In this document: in pieces, positions 7,366 to 15,100 of the stretch
How positions within the stretch are numbered: position 1 is the stretch's first letter
Layout: each line of letters starts with the position of its first letter
Source of the DNA: an uncultured Flavobacteriales bacterium
GTDB lineage: Bacteria > Bacteroidota > Bacteroidia > Flavobacteriales > Crocinitomicaceae
DNA length: 19,920 nucleotides
Assembly: GCA_946478775.1 (NCBI GenBank)
Contig: CAMLDR010000071.1
Location: forward strand, 1-19,920
Direction: 5' to 3'
The notes under the pieces: generated by a model
Database searches by the model: none
Told to the model about the DNA's origin: nothing
The model's input: the letters and a program-made list of their open reading frames with translations, nothing else
Made by a program: the position numbers and the translations under genes

Positions 7366-9531
7366 TTAGAATTGTCGGATCAGTATGAACAATTTTTCAT
7401 AATGAGGTCCGTAAGTAATCGGACTAGCGACTTTATTTACATTTTTCTGAACGTAGTTATACGATTTGCCTGTTTGCGAATTTAGTACCAGTGAGTACAT
7501 ATTTAAACTTTTCCCGTCTGTGCCATAGAAGTCAATTGCTGTGAGGAGAAGTGCAGGTGTTTTCCGGTCAGCAGTAAATAGATTCAGCAGTTCATAATCT
7601 GCCGCCAGACAGTTTTTTTTCTTATTAGCTTCCGTAACTTGTTCCAGGTAACTCAAATAGGTCAGGTACTCGTTGAATGAATTCGTTGTTTTAGAAAGAG
7701 AGTCCGGTAGGATGAAAACAGGATTATATCCCTGTTTTGTAGCATGGATGAGAATCGTATTCCGGTGCGCTTTGTTGTGAGCGTTGACTTCCCACTCCTG
7801 AGTTGGATATTTGGTGTGGTAGTGAATGCCGGGTTCAATAACAAGCACATCTTTGAATGCCGGATTTTGTTGCAGAGCAGATGCAATAGTTTCTGCCTCA
7901 GTTTTTTCCTGTGACTTTTCCCTATCACTTGCATTCAAGGATTCAAATTGACTCTTTTGAAGCTGCATGGAATCTGACTGCCTCTGAAAGTCTTTATATT
8001 TATTCAAAAACAGGGAATCAGTGATGATATCCGGGATAGCATAAGTTAAAAAATGGGCTGAGTCAAAAGCAGGAGTTAGTTTTATCGAGCGTTTTTCTTT
8101 AATGCGGCTGTATTTGTTGCCGATATCCAGTGCCGTGCTGTCTTCCTTTGGAAGGGTTTCCGGTTCTTTCGTCAAAGCCTTGAGTGAAGCCTGGTGGAAA
8201 TTCAGAGGCTGGTAGTCTGAGAGTTTAAACAATTCGGTTTGGGCCAGTTCATTTAAATAGATCTCATACGAATCCCGAAAGAATTGATCTTGCGGGTATT
8301 TTGCTTTCAGATCGTACATGATTCTTAGTCCCATTACCGCGCGTTCCTTATTCTTGTAGGCCTTCAGGAAATAATAGAGAAGGGAAGATTCTCCTTCTAT
8401 CTCACGGGCTTCCTTTACATTTTCAAAATCCGATTTTAAGTTGAGAATGGATAACCAGGAGGAGGCCTTCATGCGGTCTAAAAAAACTGAATTCGGGAAT
8501 TGTTTTTCGAGTAAAAAAATGGAATAAAGTGCACTGAAATTACCTCCTTCAATTACATTCATGCGAACAGATTCAAAACGGCAAATGGTTCGGATGTATT
8601 CAAATTGCTCTTTATTAAGAATGAAAGAAGCATTTCCCCATTGTGCGTACCCGGCGGCGGCATTTTGAATAGCATCTTTCCTTTTTCGGATGTTCGGATG
8701 TGAACTGTAAGCATCGTTGTAATCTTCTTCAGCCGTAATGGGTTTTACCGTTAAATCAAATTCTTTCTCCGGAATATAGAAGTTAGGAGTATTGAAATAA
8801 TTTACCGGGAAAGGAATCTCATCAAAAGGTAAATAAGAATACATCAGCAAATCAAATGTCCCGATCAATTCCTCATGCGAGTAACCCATTTTGTGATACC
8901 TTATCAGCGCCAGGCTGTCTGCCTGGAATTCCAGGTCTTTCGAAAACTGGCTAAGGCTCGCCAACTGCTTGTTGTTTTTGATCTTTCCTGCTTTTTTGTA
9001 ATTCAGGTATCCTTTGTGCGTATGCTTTTGTTCGAAATGTGCTATTTCATGTGCAAGGATAAATGCAAGCTGTGCTTCTGAGGAAAGCTGAGCAATTAGT
9101 CCTGTGGTGACGAAGATAATACCCGGTGCTGTTGAAAATGCATTGGTTTCATTTGATTTGATGGTGTAGAAACGCAGTTCCTTTGCCAGTTCAGGTTCAT
9201 CGCCAATCAAACGATTCGCGAGTTCCTGCACATAAACAGAGACTTCATCCCCGTAGATGACTCTTCCGGAATAGAGGATGTCGTACATTTGTTCATGAAT
9301 ATCTTCCAGGTAAAGCTGGGTGTCCAGTTTGGTAGCAAGTTTTATTTTTCCTGAGGTCAGATCGTTTAGGACTTTCTGCGGGACGGAAATGCTGAAATCT
9401 CCGGGCATTTCGCCTTTTGACAATAAGGTCTGATAGTTCGTAAAGTCCTTTTGTGAGAATGAACAAAGGGAAGTAAGAAAAATCAGTATGCTGATCCGAA
9501 TGAATTTAGGTATCACGTGCAGTTGAGTCAT
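7366..9531 (-). CDS. Secreted M48-family zinc metalloprotease with long C-terminal region
   Basis: This 721-residue protein starts with a signal peptide (basic start, hydrophobic ISILIFLTSLCSFS to about residue 26) and should act in the periplasm or outer envelope. The M48 zinc site is intact: HEIAH at 161-165 and the third-ligand motif EFQAD, with Glu201 and Asp205. The block FSTAPGIIFVTTGL (~132-144) is the usual M48C strand before it. A SSHPNIRKRKDAI stretch near 290 matches the SHPxxxxRI motif of BepA/LoiP-type peptidases. After about residue 300 there is a ~420-residue extension with no recognised domain, mostly helical and charged in the middle. By analogy with BepA it may handle misfolded outer-membrane proteins; that role is inferred. 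It is a single gene, divergent from the GT2 operon, with a TACTTTTG -7 box 23 bases upstream. Confidence 0.85.
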   Translation of the reverse strand: MTQLHVIPKFIRISILIFLTSLCSFSQKDFTNYQTLLSKGEMPGDFSISVPQKVLNDLTSGKIKLATKLDTQLYLEDIHEQMYDILYSGRVIYGDEVSVYVQELANRLIGDEPELAKELRFYTIKSNETNAFSTAPGIIFVTTGLIAQLSSEAQLAFILAHEIAHFEQKHTHKGYLNYKKAGKIKNNKQLASLSQFSKDLEFQADSLALIRYHKMGYSHEELIGTFDLLMYSYLPFDEIPFPVNYFNTPNFYIPEKEFDLTVKPITAEEDYNDAYSSHPNIRKRKDAIQNAAAGYAQWGNASFILNKEQFEYIRTICRFESVRMNVIEGGNFSALYSIFLLEKQFPNSVFLDRMKASSWLSILNLKSDFENVKEAREIEGESSLLYYFLKAYKNKERAVMGLRIMYDLKAKYPQDQFFRDSYEIYLNELAQTELFKLSDYQPLNFHQASLKALTKEPETLPKEDSTALDIGNKYSRIKEKRSIKLTPAFDSAHFLTYAIPDIITDSLFLNKYKDFQRQSDSMQLQKSQFESLNASDREKSQEKTEAETIASALQQNPAFKDVLVIEPGIHYHTKYPTQEWEVNAHNKAHRNTILIHATKQGYNPVFILPDSLSKTTNSFNEYLTYLSYLEQVTEANKKKNCLAADYELLNLFTADRKTPALLLTAIDFYGTDGKSLNMYSLVLNSQTGKSYNYVQKNVNKVASPITYGPHYEKLFILIRQF

Positions 9532-9554
9532 TGTCTGTAAATAATTATCTGCTG

Positions 9555-9562
9555 CAAAAGTA
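9555..9562 (-). promoter_or_regulatory. Bacteroidetes -7 element for the M48 protease gene
   Basis: Read on the minus strand the sequence is TACTTTTG, a perfect TAnnTTTG match, with its last base 23 bases before the ATG. No good TTTG -33 element was found at the usual spacing, so the assignment rests on the -7 box alone. Confidence 0.45.
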
Positions 9563-9636
9563 ATTCAAAATCAAAAGGGATAATGCTCTTCCTGATTAAA
9601 TTGGCAGAGAGTGCGAAACATGGGCTGTTACAGTCA

Positions 9637-9665
9637 TTGTCAATCCAATAGATTCCTTATTTTTG
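9637..9665 (+). promoter_or_regulatory. Promoter of the GT2 glycosyltransferase operon
   Basis: TTG (9637-9639) and TATTTTTG (9658-9665, a perfect TAnnTTTG) are separated by 18 bases, close to the Bacteroidetes -33/-7 layout. Transcription would start near 9670-9673, leaving only about 10 untranslated bases before the TTG start codon at 9682. Confidence 0.6.
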
Positions 9666-9681
9666 TTCAAAAGTTAAAACG

Positions 9682-10632
9682 TTGGAAAATCAACTCGAAT
9701 TATCAATAGTCGTTCCTTTATTCAATGAAGCAGAATCTTTACCGGAACTTCATGCATGGATCAAACGGGTATTGAATGAGCATAAATTGTCATATGAAGT
9801 TATTTTTATTGACGACGGGAGTAAGGATGGTTCCTGGAAAGTGATTGAATCACTGAAGCTGGCCGATTCGAATGTTCGCGGGATTAAATTCCAACGCAAT
9901 TACGGTAAATCTGCCGCTTTGCATACCGGTTTCCAGGCCGCTTTGGGAAAAGTAGTCGTAACGATGGATGCCGATCTGCAGGATTCACCGGATGAACTTC
10001 CTGAATTACACCGCATGATTACCGAGGACGATTTTGATGTGGTCTCCGGATGGAAGAAAAAACGCTACGATCCGATTACGAAAACCATTCCGACAAAACT
10101 CTATAACTGGGCTGCCCGTCGCATGACAGGTATTCATTTGCATGATTTCAACTGCGGACTGAAAGCTTATAAAAATGCGGTGGTTAAAAGCATTGAACTT
10201 TATGGCGATATGCACCGGTATATTCCGCCACTGGCAAAGTTCTCCGGCTTCAATAAAATTGGAGAGAAAGTAGTGGTTCACCAAGCCAGAAAATATGGGA
10301 CAACCAAGTTTGGCTTAAATCGCTTTTTGAATGGCCCGCTTGATTTGATGACGGTGGTTTTCATGGGGAAGTTCGGTAAGAAGCCCATGCATTTTTTCGG
10401 AGCTATGGGGGTTTTGCTTTTCATTATTGGATTTGGAATTACTTTCTATCTGGCAATTGACAAACTGTTTATTCATTCAACAGCAATCAAACTGGCAGAT
10501 CGTACCGAATTTTTCATTGCTCTTGCAGCGATGATTATGGGAGTTCAGTTCTTCCTGGCGGGTTTTCTGGCTGAACTGGTCGGAAGAAATTCTTCTACAC
10601 GCAATCACTACCTGATAGAAACAGAAATCTGA
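9682..10632 (+). CDS. GT2 family glycosyltransferase (GtrB/ArnC/DPM1-like)
   Basis: This 316-residue enzyme should move a sugar from a nucleotide sugar to a polyprenyl phosphate at the inner membrane. The GT-A fold signature is clear: SIVVPLFNEAESLPEL (8-23), DDGSKDGS (44-51), the DADLQD metal-binding DxD (96-101), and a conserved FNCGLKAYK block (~155-163). Two C-terminal membrane helices (~237-259 and ~277-300) end in FLAELVGRN, as in undecaprenyl-phosphate glucosyl/mannosyl transferases. The start is TTG 9682: the frame is open back to a stop at 9649 but contains no ATG or GTG, and a shorter start would lose the first strand. The HAD phosphatase begins 6 bases after its stop, so they are co-transcribed. 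The actual sugar cannot be told from sequence. Confidence 0.9.
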   Translation: MENQLELSIVVPLFNEAESLPELHAWIKRVLNEHKLSYEVIFIDDGSKDGSWKVIESLKLADSNVRGIKFQRNYGKSAALHTGFQAALGKVVVTMDADLQDSPDELPELHRMITEDDFDVVSGWKKKRYDPITKTIPTKLYNWAARRMTGIHLHDFNCGLKAYKNAVVKSIELYGDMHRYIPPLAKFSGFNKIGEKVVVHQARKYGTTKFGLNRFLNGPLDLMTVVFMGKFGKKPMHFFGAMGVLLFIIGFGITFYLAIDKLFIHSTAIKLADRTEFFIALAAMIMGVQFFLAGFLAELVGRNSSTRNHYLIETEI

Positions 10633-10638
10633 TATTTC

Positions 10639-11190
10639 ATGAAAAACTGGCATCCGGATCAATCATGGACACTTTTCCTGGATAGGGATGGGGTGATCAA
10701 TGAACGAATTATGAATGACTACGTCAAGCGAAGGGATGAATTTCATTTGCTTCCGGGTGTTGCCCGCGCAGTTTCCAAAGCAAACAAGCTGTTTTCCCGG
10801 GTTTTTGTGGTTACCAACCAGCAGGGAATTGGCAAAGGTTTGATGACTGAACGTAACCTTTCAGAGATTCACAGTTATTGTAGTGAATTATTGGAAGTTG
10901 AAAACGGACACATTGACCGCTATTATTTTGCTCCGAATCTAGCTTCCGAAAATTCAGAATTAAGAAAACCAAATCCGGGAATGGCGCTTTTAGCGAAAGA
11001 AGAATTTCCAGCCATTGACTTTCAAAAATCAATTATGGTTGGTGATTCGGATTCAGACATCGAATTTGGCAGGAAACTTGGAATGAAAACCGTGTTTATC
11101 AGTGAAATCAAAAACTTTAAACACGAAGCAGCTGATTTAACCTGTGATTCCCTGGAATCATTTATTAACTTATTGGACTATGATATTTAG
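10639..11190 (+). CDS. HAD-IIIA phosphatase, GmhB/histidinol-phosphatase-like
   Basis: This 183-residue HAD hydrolase has all four motifs: DRDGVIN with nucleophile Asp15 and acid Asp17, VVTNQQGIGKG with Thr59/Asn60, RKPNPGM with Lys110, and VGDSDSD with Asp136/Asp140. FLDRDGVIN and the spacing place it with D-glycero-D-manno-heptose-1,7-bisphosphate 7-phosphatases and histidinol-phosphatases. The Cys/His zinc loop that precedes the KP motif in classical GmhB is absent: the segment YYFAPNLASENSELRKPNPG has no Cys. It lies 6 bases after a GT2 gene and overlaps the next gene by 11 bases, and a GT9 heptosyltransferase-like gene lies 1.5 kb downstream. A role in activated-sugar supply for envelope glycans is plausible, but the substrate is uncertain. 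Confidence 0.8.
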   Translation: MKNWHPDQSWTLFLDRDGVINERIMNDYVKRRDEFHLLPGVARAVSKANKLFSRVFVVTNQQGIGKGLMTERNLSEIHSYCSELLEVENGHIDRYYFAPNLASENSELRKPNPGMALLAKEEFPAIDFQKSIMVGDSDSDIEFGRKLGMKTVFISEIKNFKHEAADLTCDSLESFINLLDYDI

Positions 11191-11941
11191 AATGCTTTTT
11201 ATCGCTTTGTTTTTTATTGCTCCCCACGTTTGGGGACAAACCGTGAATCAAAAAGATACGCAGGGAAGAAAACAGGGTGCCTGGCAGAAAACCTATCCCA
11301 AATCGCGTGCTTTTGAATACAAAGGGCAGTTTAAAGACGATAAACCGGTTGGTACTTTTTATTATTATTATCCTTCTACCAAGAAAAAAGCGATTGTTAC
11401 CCACGATGAAAAAACCGGCCGTTCGTCTTCCGTGATGTACCATGAAAACGGAGTGCTGATGGCGAAAGGGATTTTCAGAAACCAGGAGAAAGACAGTATC
11501 TGGGAATATTACGGGCCTTCCGGAAGATTGAGTACCAAAGAAACGTATTCCAGGGGAAAACTAAACGGGAACCAAACGGTGTATTACGTTTTTGAAGATC
11601 CGACGGACAAACGGGTAGTGGTGGCAAAAATAACTCCATACAAAATGGGAGTTATCAGCGGTGATGTAATCGAATATTTTGATACGGGAGTTATTAAGAG
11701 TAAAGTAACTTACATCAATGGCAAGAAAGAAGGGATTGCAGTAATCAATCATCCGAACGGGAAAGTGATGATCACGGAACGTTTTAAAGGTGGAATTCAG
11801 CATGGCTGGCAATCTGCTCATGATCAGTCGGGAAAAGAAACCGGAAAACAATATTACCGTTACGGAAAGCGCATTGAAGGAAAAGAACTGGAATCTCATT
11901 TGAAGCAATGTAAAGCAAAAGGGATCAATCCAAACGGTTAA
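11180..11941 (+). CDS. Secreted YwqK/MORN-repeat protein
   Basis: From ATG 11180 the protein has 253 residues. An earlier in-frame ATG at 11144 would put hydrophilic residues ahead of the signal sequence and lie deeper inside the HAD gene, so 11180 (or 11192) is preferred. A signal peptide (MIFRMLFIALFFIAPHVWGQ) is followed by repeats of about 20-25 residues with patterns like YHENGVLMAKGIFRNQEKDS.WEYY, YFDTGVIKSKVTYINGKKEG and NHPNGKVMITERFKGG..HGW, typical of MORN_2/YwqK repeats. The family is often labelled 'YwqK antitoxin', but in Bacteroidetes such secreted proteins have no proven antitoxin role. The repeats form an extended beta structure, perhaps for surface or protein contacts. The ATG overlaps the HAD gene by 11 bases, so translational coupling is likely. 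Confidence 0.8.
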   Translation: MIFRMLFIALFFIAPHVWGQTVNQKDTQGRKQGAWQKTYPKSRAFEYKGQFKDDKPVGTFYYYYPSTKKKAIVTHDEKTGRSSSVMYHENGVLMAKGIFRNQEKDSIWEYYGPSGRLSTKETYSRGKLNGNQTVYYVFEDPTDKRVVVAKITPYKMGVISGDVIEYFDTGVIKSKVTYINGKKEGIAVINHPNGKVMITERFKGGIQHGWQSAHDQSGKETGKQYYRYGKRIEGKELESHLKQCKAKGINPNG

Positions 11942-12010
11942 TCTTTCACCGGCACCTTTCTTTTAAACAATTCATTTCAAGAGAAACATCTTTTTTTGTA
12001 ATTTCAATCC

Positions 12011-12697
12011 GTGATTAGAAAATTCGGCATTCTGGCAATTACTTTTTCGTGTGTCCTTGTTTTTCTTGCAGCCAACTCCTGTAAGAAGAACGAAGAGTTT
12101 GACATGTATTACGATTATTTCCCTTTAAACGAGGGACATTACTGCATTTATTCCATTCGTGAAGTCTACGTAGATCAACAACTCCAGCAAAGAGACACCT
12201 TCGATTATTTCATCAAAACAGTTATTGGTGATGAGATCACGGATAATGCCGGACGAGCAGCCCGGGAATTTAACCGCTATTATGGTACCAGCTCAACCGG
12301 TCCCTGGACCATTCACGATGTTTGGACCGCAGTCATTGATAATGGACGGGGTGAATTAGTGGAAGAAAATAACCGGGTCATTAAATTGGTCTTTGCTCCA
12401 AGTGAAGACGATGAGTGGGATATGAACGCATTCAATGTCCTGGACCCGATGGACTGCTATTACTCCAATCTGCACGCAGCTTACGCGCTTGGAAGCAATA
12501 CTTTTCCTTCAACGGTTACCGTGGAACAGGAGGATTTTAGTTCATTTATTGATTCCAGGAGAAAATACGAAGTATATGCCAGGGGAATTGGCATGATACA
12601 CACCTATTCCAGGGATTTCGTGATCATCAATGGAAATCCTCAGAACATAAAGAAAGGACGCCTCCTGGAAATGCGCCTGATATCTTCGGGGAATTAA
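12011..12697 (+). CDS. Hypothetical lipoprotein
   Basis: This 228-residue protein has a lipoprotein signal: a basic start, hydrophobic ILAITFSCVLVFLA, and a lipobox-like ANSC with Cys24 as the probable lipid anchor. After the Cys comes KKNEEFD, a Lys-plus-acidic pattern that resembles the Bacteroidetes lipoprotein export signal, so surface exposure is possible. The mature part has many aromatic and acidic residues (YYDYFPLNEGHYCIYSIREV), seen in many uncharacterised Bacteroidetes lipoproteins that fold as beta-rich domains. The start is GTG 12011; no ATG gives the signal peptide. It lies 69 bases after the YwqK-like gene and may share its transcript or have its own promoter, for which I found no consensus -7 box. 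No function can be assigned. Confidence 0.75.
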   Translation: MIRKFGILAITFSCVLVFLAANSCKKNEEFDMYYDYFPLNEGHYCIYSIREVYVDQQLQQRDTFDYFIKTVIGDEITDNAGRAAREFNRYYGTSSTGPWTIHDVWTAVIDNGRGELVEENNRVIKLVFAPSEDDEWDMNAFNVLDPMDCYYSNLHAAYALGSNTFPSTVTVEQEDFSSFIDSRRKYEVYARGIGMIHTYSRDFVIINGNPQNIKKGRLLEMRLISSGN

Positions 12698-12722
12698 AGA
12701 ACTCCCGTTCGTAAATTAATTT

Positions 12723-12730
12723 TAATTTTG
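12723..12730 (+). promoter_or_regulatory. Bacteroidetes -7 element for the GT9-GT4 pair
   Basis: TAATTTTG matches TAnnTTTG perfectly and ends 17 bases before the ATG at 12748. No good TTTG -33 element is visible at the expected place. It lies in the 50-base gap after the lipoprotein gene, supporting a separate transcription unit. Confidence 0.5.
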
Positions 12731-12747
12731 TCTGCAAACCATTCGTA

Positions 12748-13839
12748 ATGCTATTTTCAGAAGTTAAGCAAGATTGTCTATTTTTTCGGGGTAATATTCC
12801 ATGTAAACCAAACAAAACGGATGGTTCGGTATGCCCGACATGCAATCATTATACTCCGATAAGCAAACGGATACTGATCATAAAACTGGGAGCTCTCGGA
12901 GATGTGATCCGAACGACTCCTTTGATCGTTAAATACAGGGAACTTTACCCGAATTGCCACATTACCTGGCTGACACAGTCGCCGGATGTGCTGCCTTCCA
13001 ATGAAATTGATGTGATTTTGAAGCCGGATGCATTTTCCCTGTTCCTGATCGAAAATTCAACCTTTGATATTGCCATTAACCTGGATAAGGAGCTGGAAGC
13101 TTGTTTATTGCTGACGAAAACGGATGCGGCTGAAAAATACGGCTATGCATTTGATAAAGGCGAAATAGTTCCCGCAACTCCTGCAGCCGAGCACAAGATC
13201 ATGACCGGTTTCTTTGATGAACTTTCCCAAAAGAACACGAAAAGCTATTTGGAAGAGATCTTTGAGATTTGTCATCAATCATTCAATATGGAACCTTATT
13301 TAATTCGAAAAAATAAGGAGTTGACGGCTAAATGGAGTGAAACGATCACCAATCTTGCAGCCGGAAAACAGGTAGTAGGACTCAATACCGGATGTGGTCC
13401 GAGATGGAATACGCGTTTGTGGCCGATGGATTACTGGGAAAGCCTGGCGGAACAGTTGAGGGCATTGGGCTTCTTTCCCGTTTTCTTAGGTGGAAGCCTG
13501 GAGCACGATAAAAACACGATTATGGCCCAAAAAACCAAGGTGTATTATCCCGGGCATTTCTCACTGGAAGAATTCATTGCTTTAACAGACAGTTGCAAGA
13601 TCATTGTTACACAGGTTTCCATGATGATGCATATTGCTACGGCGCTTCAGAAGGAATTGATCCTGATGAATAATATTTTCAACCGGCATGAATTTGAATT
13701 GTACGGCAGGGGAGAAATAGTGGAGCCTTCCAAAGGCTGCGTGTGTTACTACGGAAATTCATGTGTTAAAGGAGAATCCTGTATGCATGACTTATTGCCG
13801 GAGCAGCTTGTTGAGGTGATCAGCAAACGATATATCTAA
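12748..13839 (+). CDS. GT9 heptosyltransferase-like glycosyltransferase with Cys clusters
   Basis: This 363-residue GT-B enzyme belongs to the ADP-heptose:LPS heptosyltransferase family (GT9). RILIIKLGALGDVIRTTPLI (41-60) is the family's N-terminal signature; GLNTGCGPRWNTRLWP and MMMHIATALQKELILM fit the C-terminal nucleotide-sugar half. It carries an extra ~40-residue N-terminus with Cys10, Cys19, Cys29 and Cys32 (CPTC) ahead of the usual start. The C-terminal tail adds Cys331, Cys333, Cys339 and Cys345 (CVCYYG.SC.....C). Similar Cys-bearing GT9 proteins occur in Bacteroidetes, from memory; a structural metal site is my inference. It is followed after 5 bases by a GT4 gene, so the two probably act in one glycan pathway. 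The substrate need not be heptose. Confidence 0.85.
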   Translation: MLFSEVKQDCLFFRGNIPCKPNKTDGSVCPTCNHYTPISKRILIIKLGALGDVIRTTPLIVKYRELYPNCHITWLTQSPDVLPSNEIDVILKPDAFSLFLIENSTFDIAINLDKELEACLLLTKTDAAEKYGYAFDKGEIVPATPAAEHKIMTGFFDELSQKNTKSYLEEIFEICHQSFNMEPYLIRKNKELTAKWSETITNLAAGKQVVGLNTGCGPRWNTRLWPMDYWESLAEQLRALGFFPVFLGGSLEHDKNTIMAQKTKVYYPGHFSLEEFIALTDSCKIIVTQVSMMMHIATALQKELILMNNIFNRHEFELYGRGEIVEPSKGCVCYYGNSCVKGESCMHDLLPEQLVEVISKRYI

Positions 13840-13844
13840 ATTCA

Positions 13845-14966
13845 ATGAAAATAGCATTTCTATCTACCTTTTTTCCTTTCAGAGGAGGAATTGCACAGTT
13901 TAATGCAAGTCTTTACCGGGCATTCGAAAAAAAGAACGAGGTCAAAGCATTCACTTTCAAAAGACAATATCCCAATATTTTATTTCCCGGAGAAACACAA
14001 TACGTCACCGAAAAAGATGTCGTGGATCAAATTCCTGCAGTACAGGTTTTAGATACCGTAAATCCGGCGAGTTATGCAAAAACAGCCAGTCAGATCAGGC
14101 AGTTCAATCCGGATGTACTAATCATGAAATACTGGATGACTTTTTTCGCGCCCTCCCTGGGATGGGTTTCGAAGCGAGTGAAAAAGAATACCAAAACGAT
14201 CTGTATCCTGGATAATCTTATTCCACATGAAAAACGCTTCTTTGATACAGCCTTCAACCGGTTCTTTTTAAAGCAGATTGATGGTTTTGTGGTGATGTCA
14301 GACAAAGTATTGACCGATTTGCTTATTTCCAAACCCGATGCAAAGTACATCCGACTGGACCATCCGCTGTATGATCATTTCGGTCCGGTTAAAACGAAAG
14401 CGGACGCTTGTAAGGAATTGAACCTGGACCCGGAAAAAAAATACGTGCTCTTTTTTGGGTTTATTAGGGATTACAAAGGCCTTGATTTGTTAATAGAAGC
14501 ATTCAAAACAGTTGATCCGGCGCTTCATCTCATCATTGCAGGTGAAGTTTACGGAAGTTTTGAAAAGTACCAGTTGCAATTAGCAGATTCGGCTGTTTCA
14601 GCGCGCATTCATTTGTTCAACCATTACATTTCCGATTCAGAAGTTTCGAGCTTTTTCTCCGCTTCGGAGGTGTGCGTGCTTCCATATAAAAGTGCTACAC
14701 AAAGCGGGATTACAGCGATTTCTTATCATTTCGACCTTCCGGTCATTGCAACAGATGTGGGAGGTTTGAAAGAAACGATCATTGATGGGGAAACAGGAGT
14801 AATTGTCAAAGAGATCTCAAGCAAAGCCATTTCGGAAGCAATTCAGAATTACTTTAGAGGAAATTCCAAGGCGTTTTATTTTGAAGCAATCCAGAAATAC
14901 AAACAGGCTAATTCCTGGGAGACTTTTTCAGAGAAAGTGCTCGATTTTGTTGAAGATTTGAAATAA
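13845..14966 (+). CDS. GT4 family glycosyltransferase
   Basis: This 373-residue soluble or membrane-associated GT-B enzyme should transfer a sugar from a nucleotide donor with retention of configuration. MKIAFLSTFFPFRGGIAQFN is the typical acceptor-domain start with the Gly-Gly loop. The donor domain shows YVLFFGFIRDYKGLDLLIEAF, LHLIIAGE, VCVLPYKSATQSGITAISY and LPVIATDVGGLKETI.DGETG, the GT4 core. The place of the classical EPFG...EAM Glu motif is taken by PYKSATQSGI, as in a subgroup common in Bacteroidetes. It starts 5 bases after the GT9 gene and ends the pair, with a weak terminator behind. The product is probably a surface polysaccharide or lipid glycan; sugar and linkage are unknown. 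Confidence 0.88.
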   Translation: MKIAFLSTFFPFRGGIAQFNASLYRAFEKKNEVKAFTFKRQYPNILFPGETQYVTEKDVVDQIPAVQVLDTVNPASYAKTASQIRQFNPDVLIMKYWMTFFAPSLGWVSKRVKKNTKTICILDNLIPHEKRFFDTAFNRFFLKQIDGFVVMSDKVLTDLLISKPDAKYIRLDHPLYDHFGPVKTKADACKELNLDPEKKYVLFFGFIRDYKGLDLLIEAFKTVDPALHLIIAGEVYGSFEKYQLQLADSAVSARIHLFNHYISDSEVSSFFSASEVCVLPYKSATQSGITAISYHFDLPVIATDVGGLKETIIDGETGVIVKEISSKAISEAIQNYFRGNSKAFYFEAIQKYKQANSWETFSEKVLDFVEDLK

Positions 14967-14979
14967 GTACTAAAAATTT

Positions 14980-15024
14980 AGCTTTGTCAGGAAGCTGTTT
15001 TTACTCCGAATCGGGATTTTTTTT
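14980..15024 (+). terminator. Weak terminator candidate after the GT4 gene
   Basis: AGCTT (14980-14984) pairs with AAGCT (14992-14996), followed by GTTTTT. A tiny CCG-AAT-CGG hairpin then precedes a run of eight T (15017-15024). Both stems are short, so the call is based mainly on the T-runs and position. Confidence 0.3.
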
Positions 15025-15067
15025 CCACAGGTTTGAACAATCATGGCAATTTTTATCCTAAAGTGTA

Positions 15068-15075
15068 TATATTTG
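15068..15075 (+). promoter_or_regulatory. Bacteroidetes -7 element for secDF
   Basis: TATATTTG is a perfect TAnnTTTG match, ending 25 bases before the secDF ATG. The -33 region shows no clear TTTG at standard spacing. Confidence 0.55.
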
Positions 15076-15100
15076 CGACCTTAAAATACAATCAATCAAA

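Noticed and set aside
7353..7383. CTGATCC...GGATCAG inverted repeat between the convergent microprotein and M48 gene ends, considered as a terminator
   Set aside because: The stem is 7 bp with a 17-base loop and no T-tract on either side, and it overlaps both stop codons; it could be chance.
11144..11179. Upstream ATG for the YwqK-like protein
   Set aside because: It would add 12 residues ahead of a well-formed signal peptide and lengthen the overlap with the HAD gene; ATG 11180 fits better.
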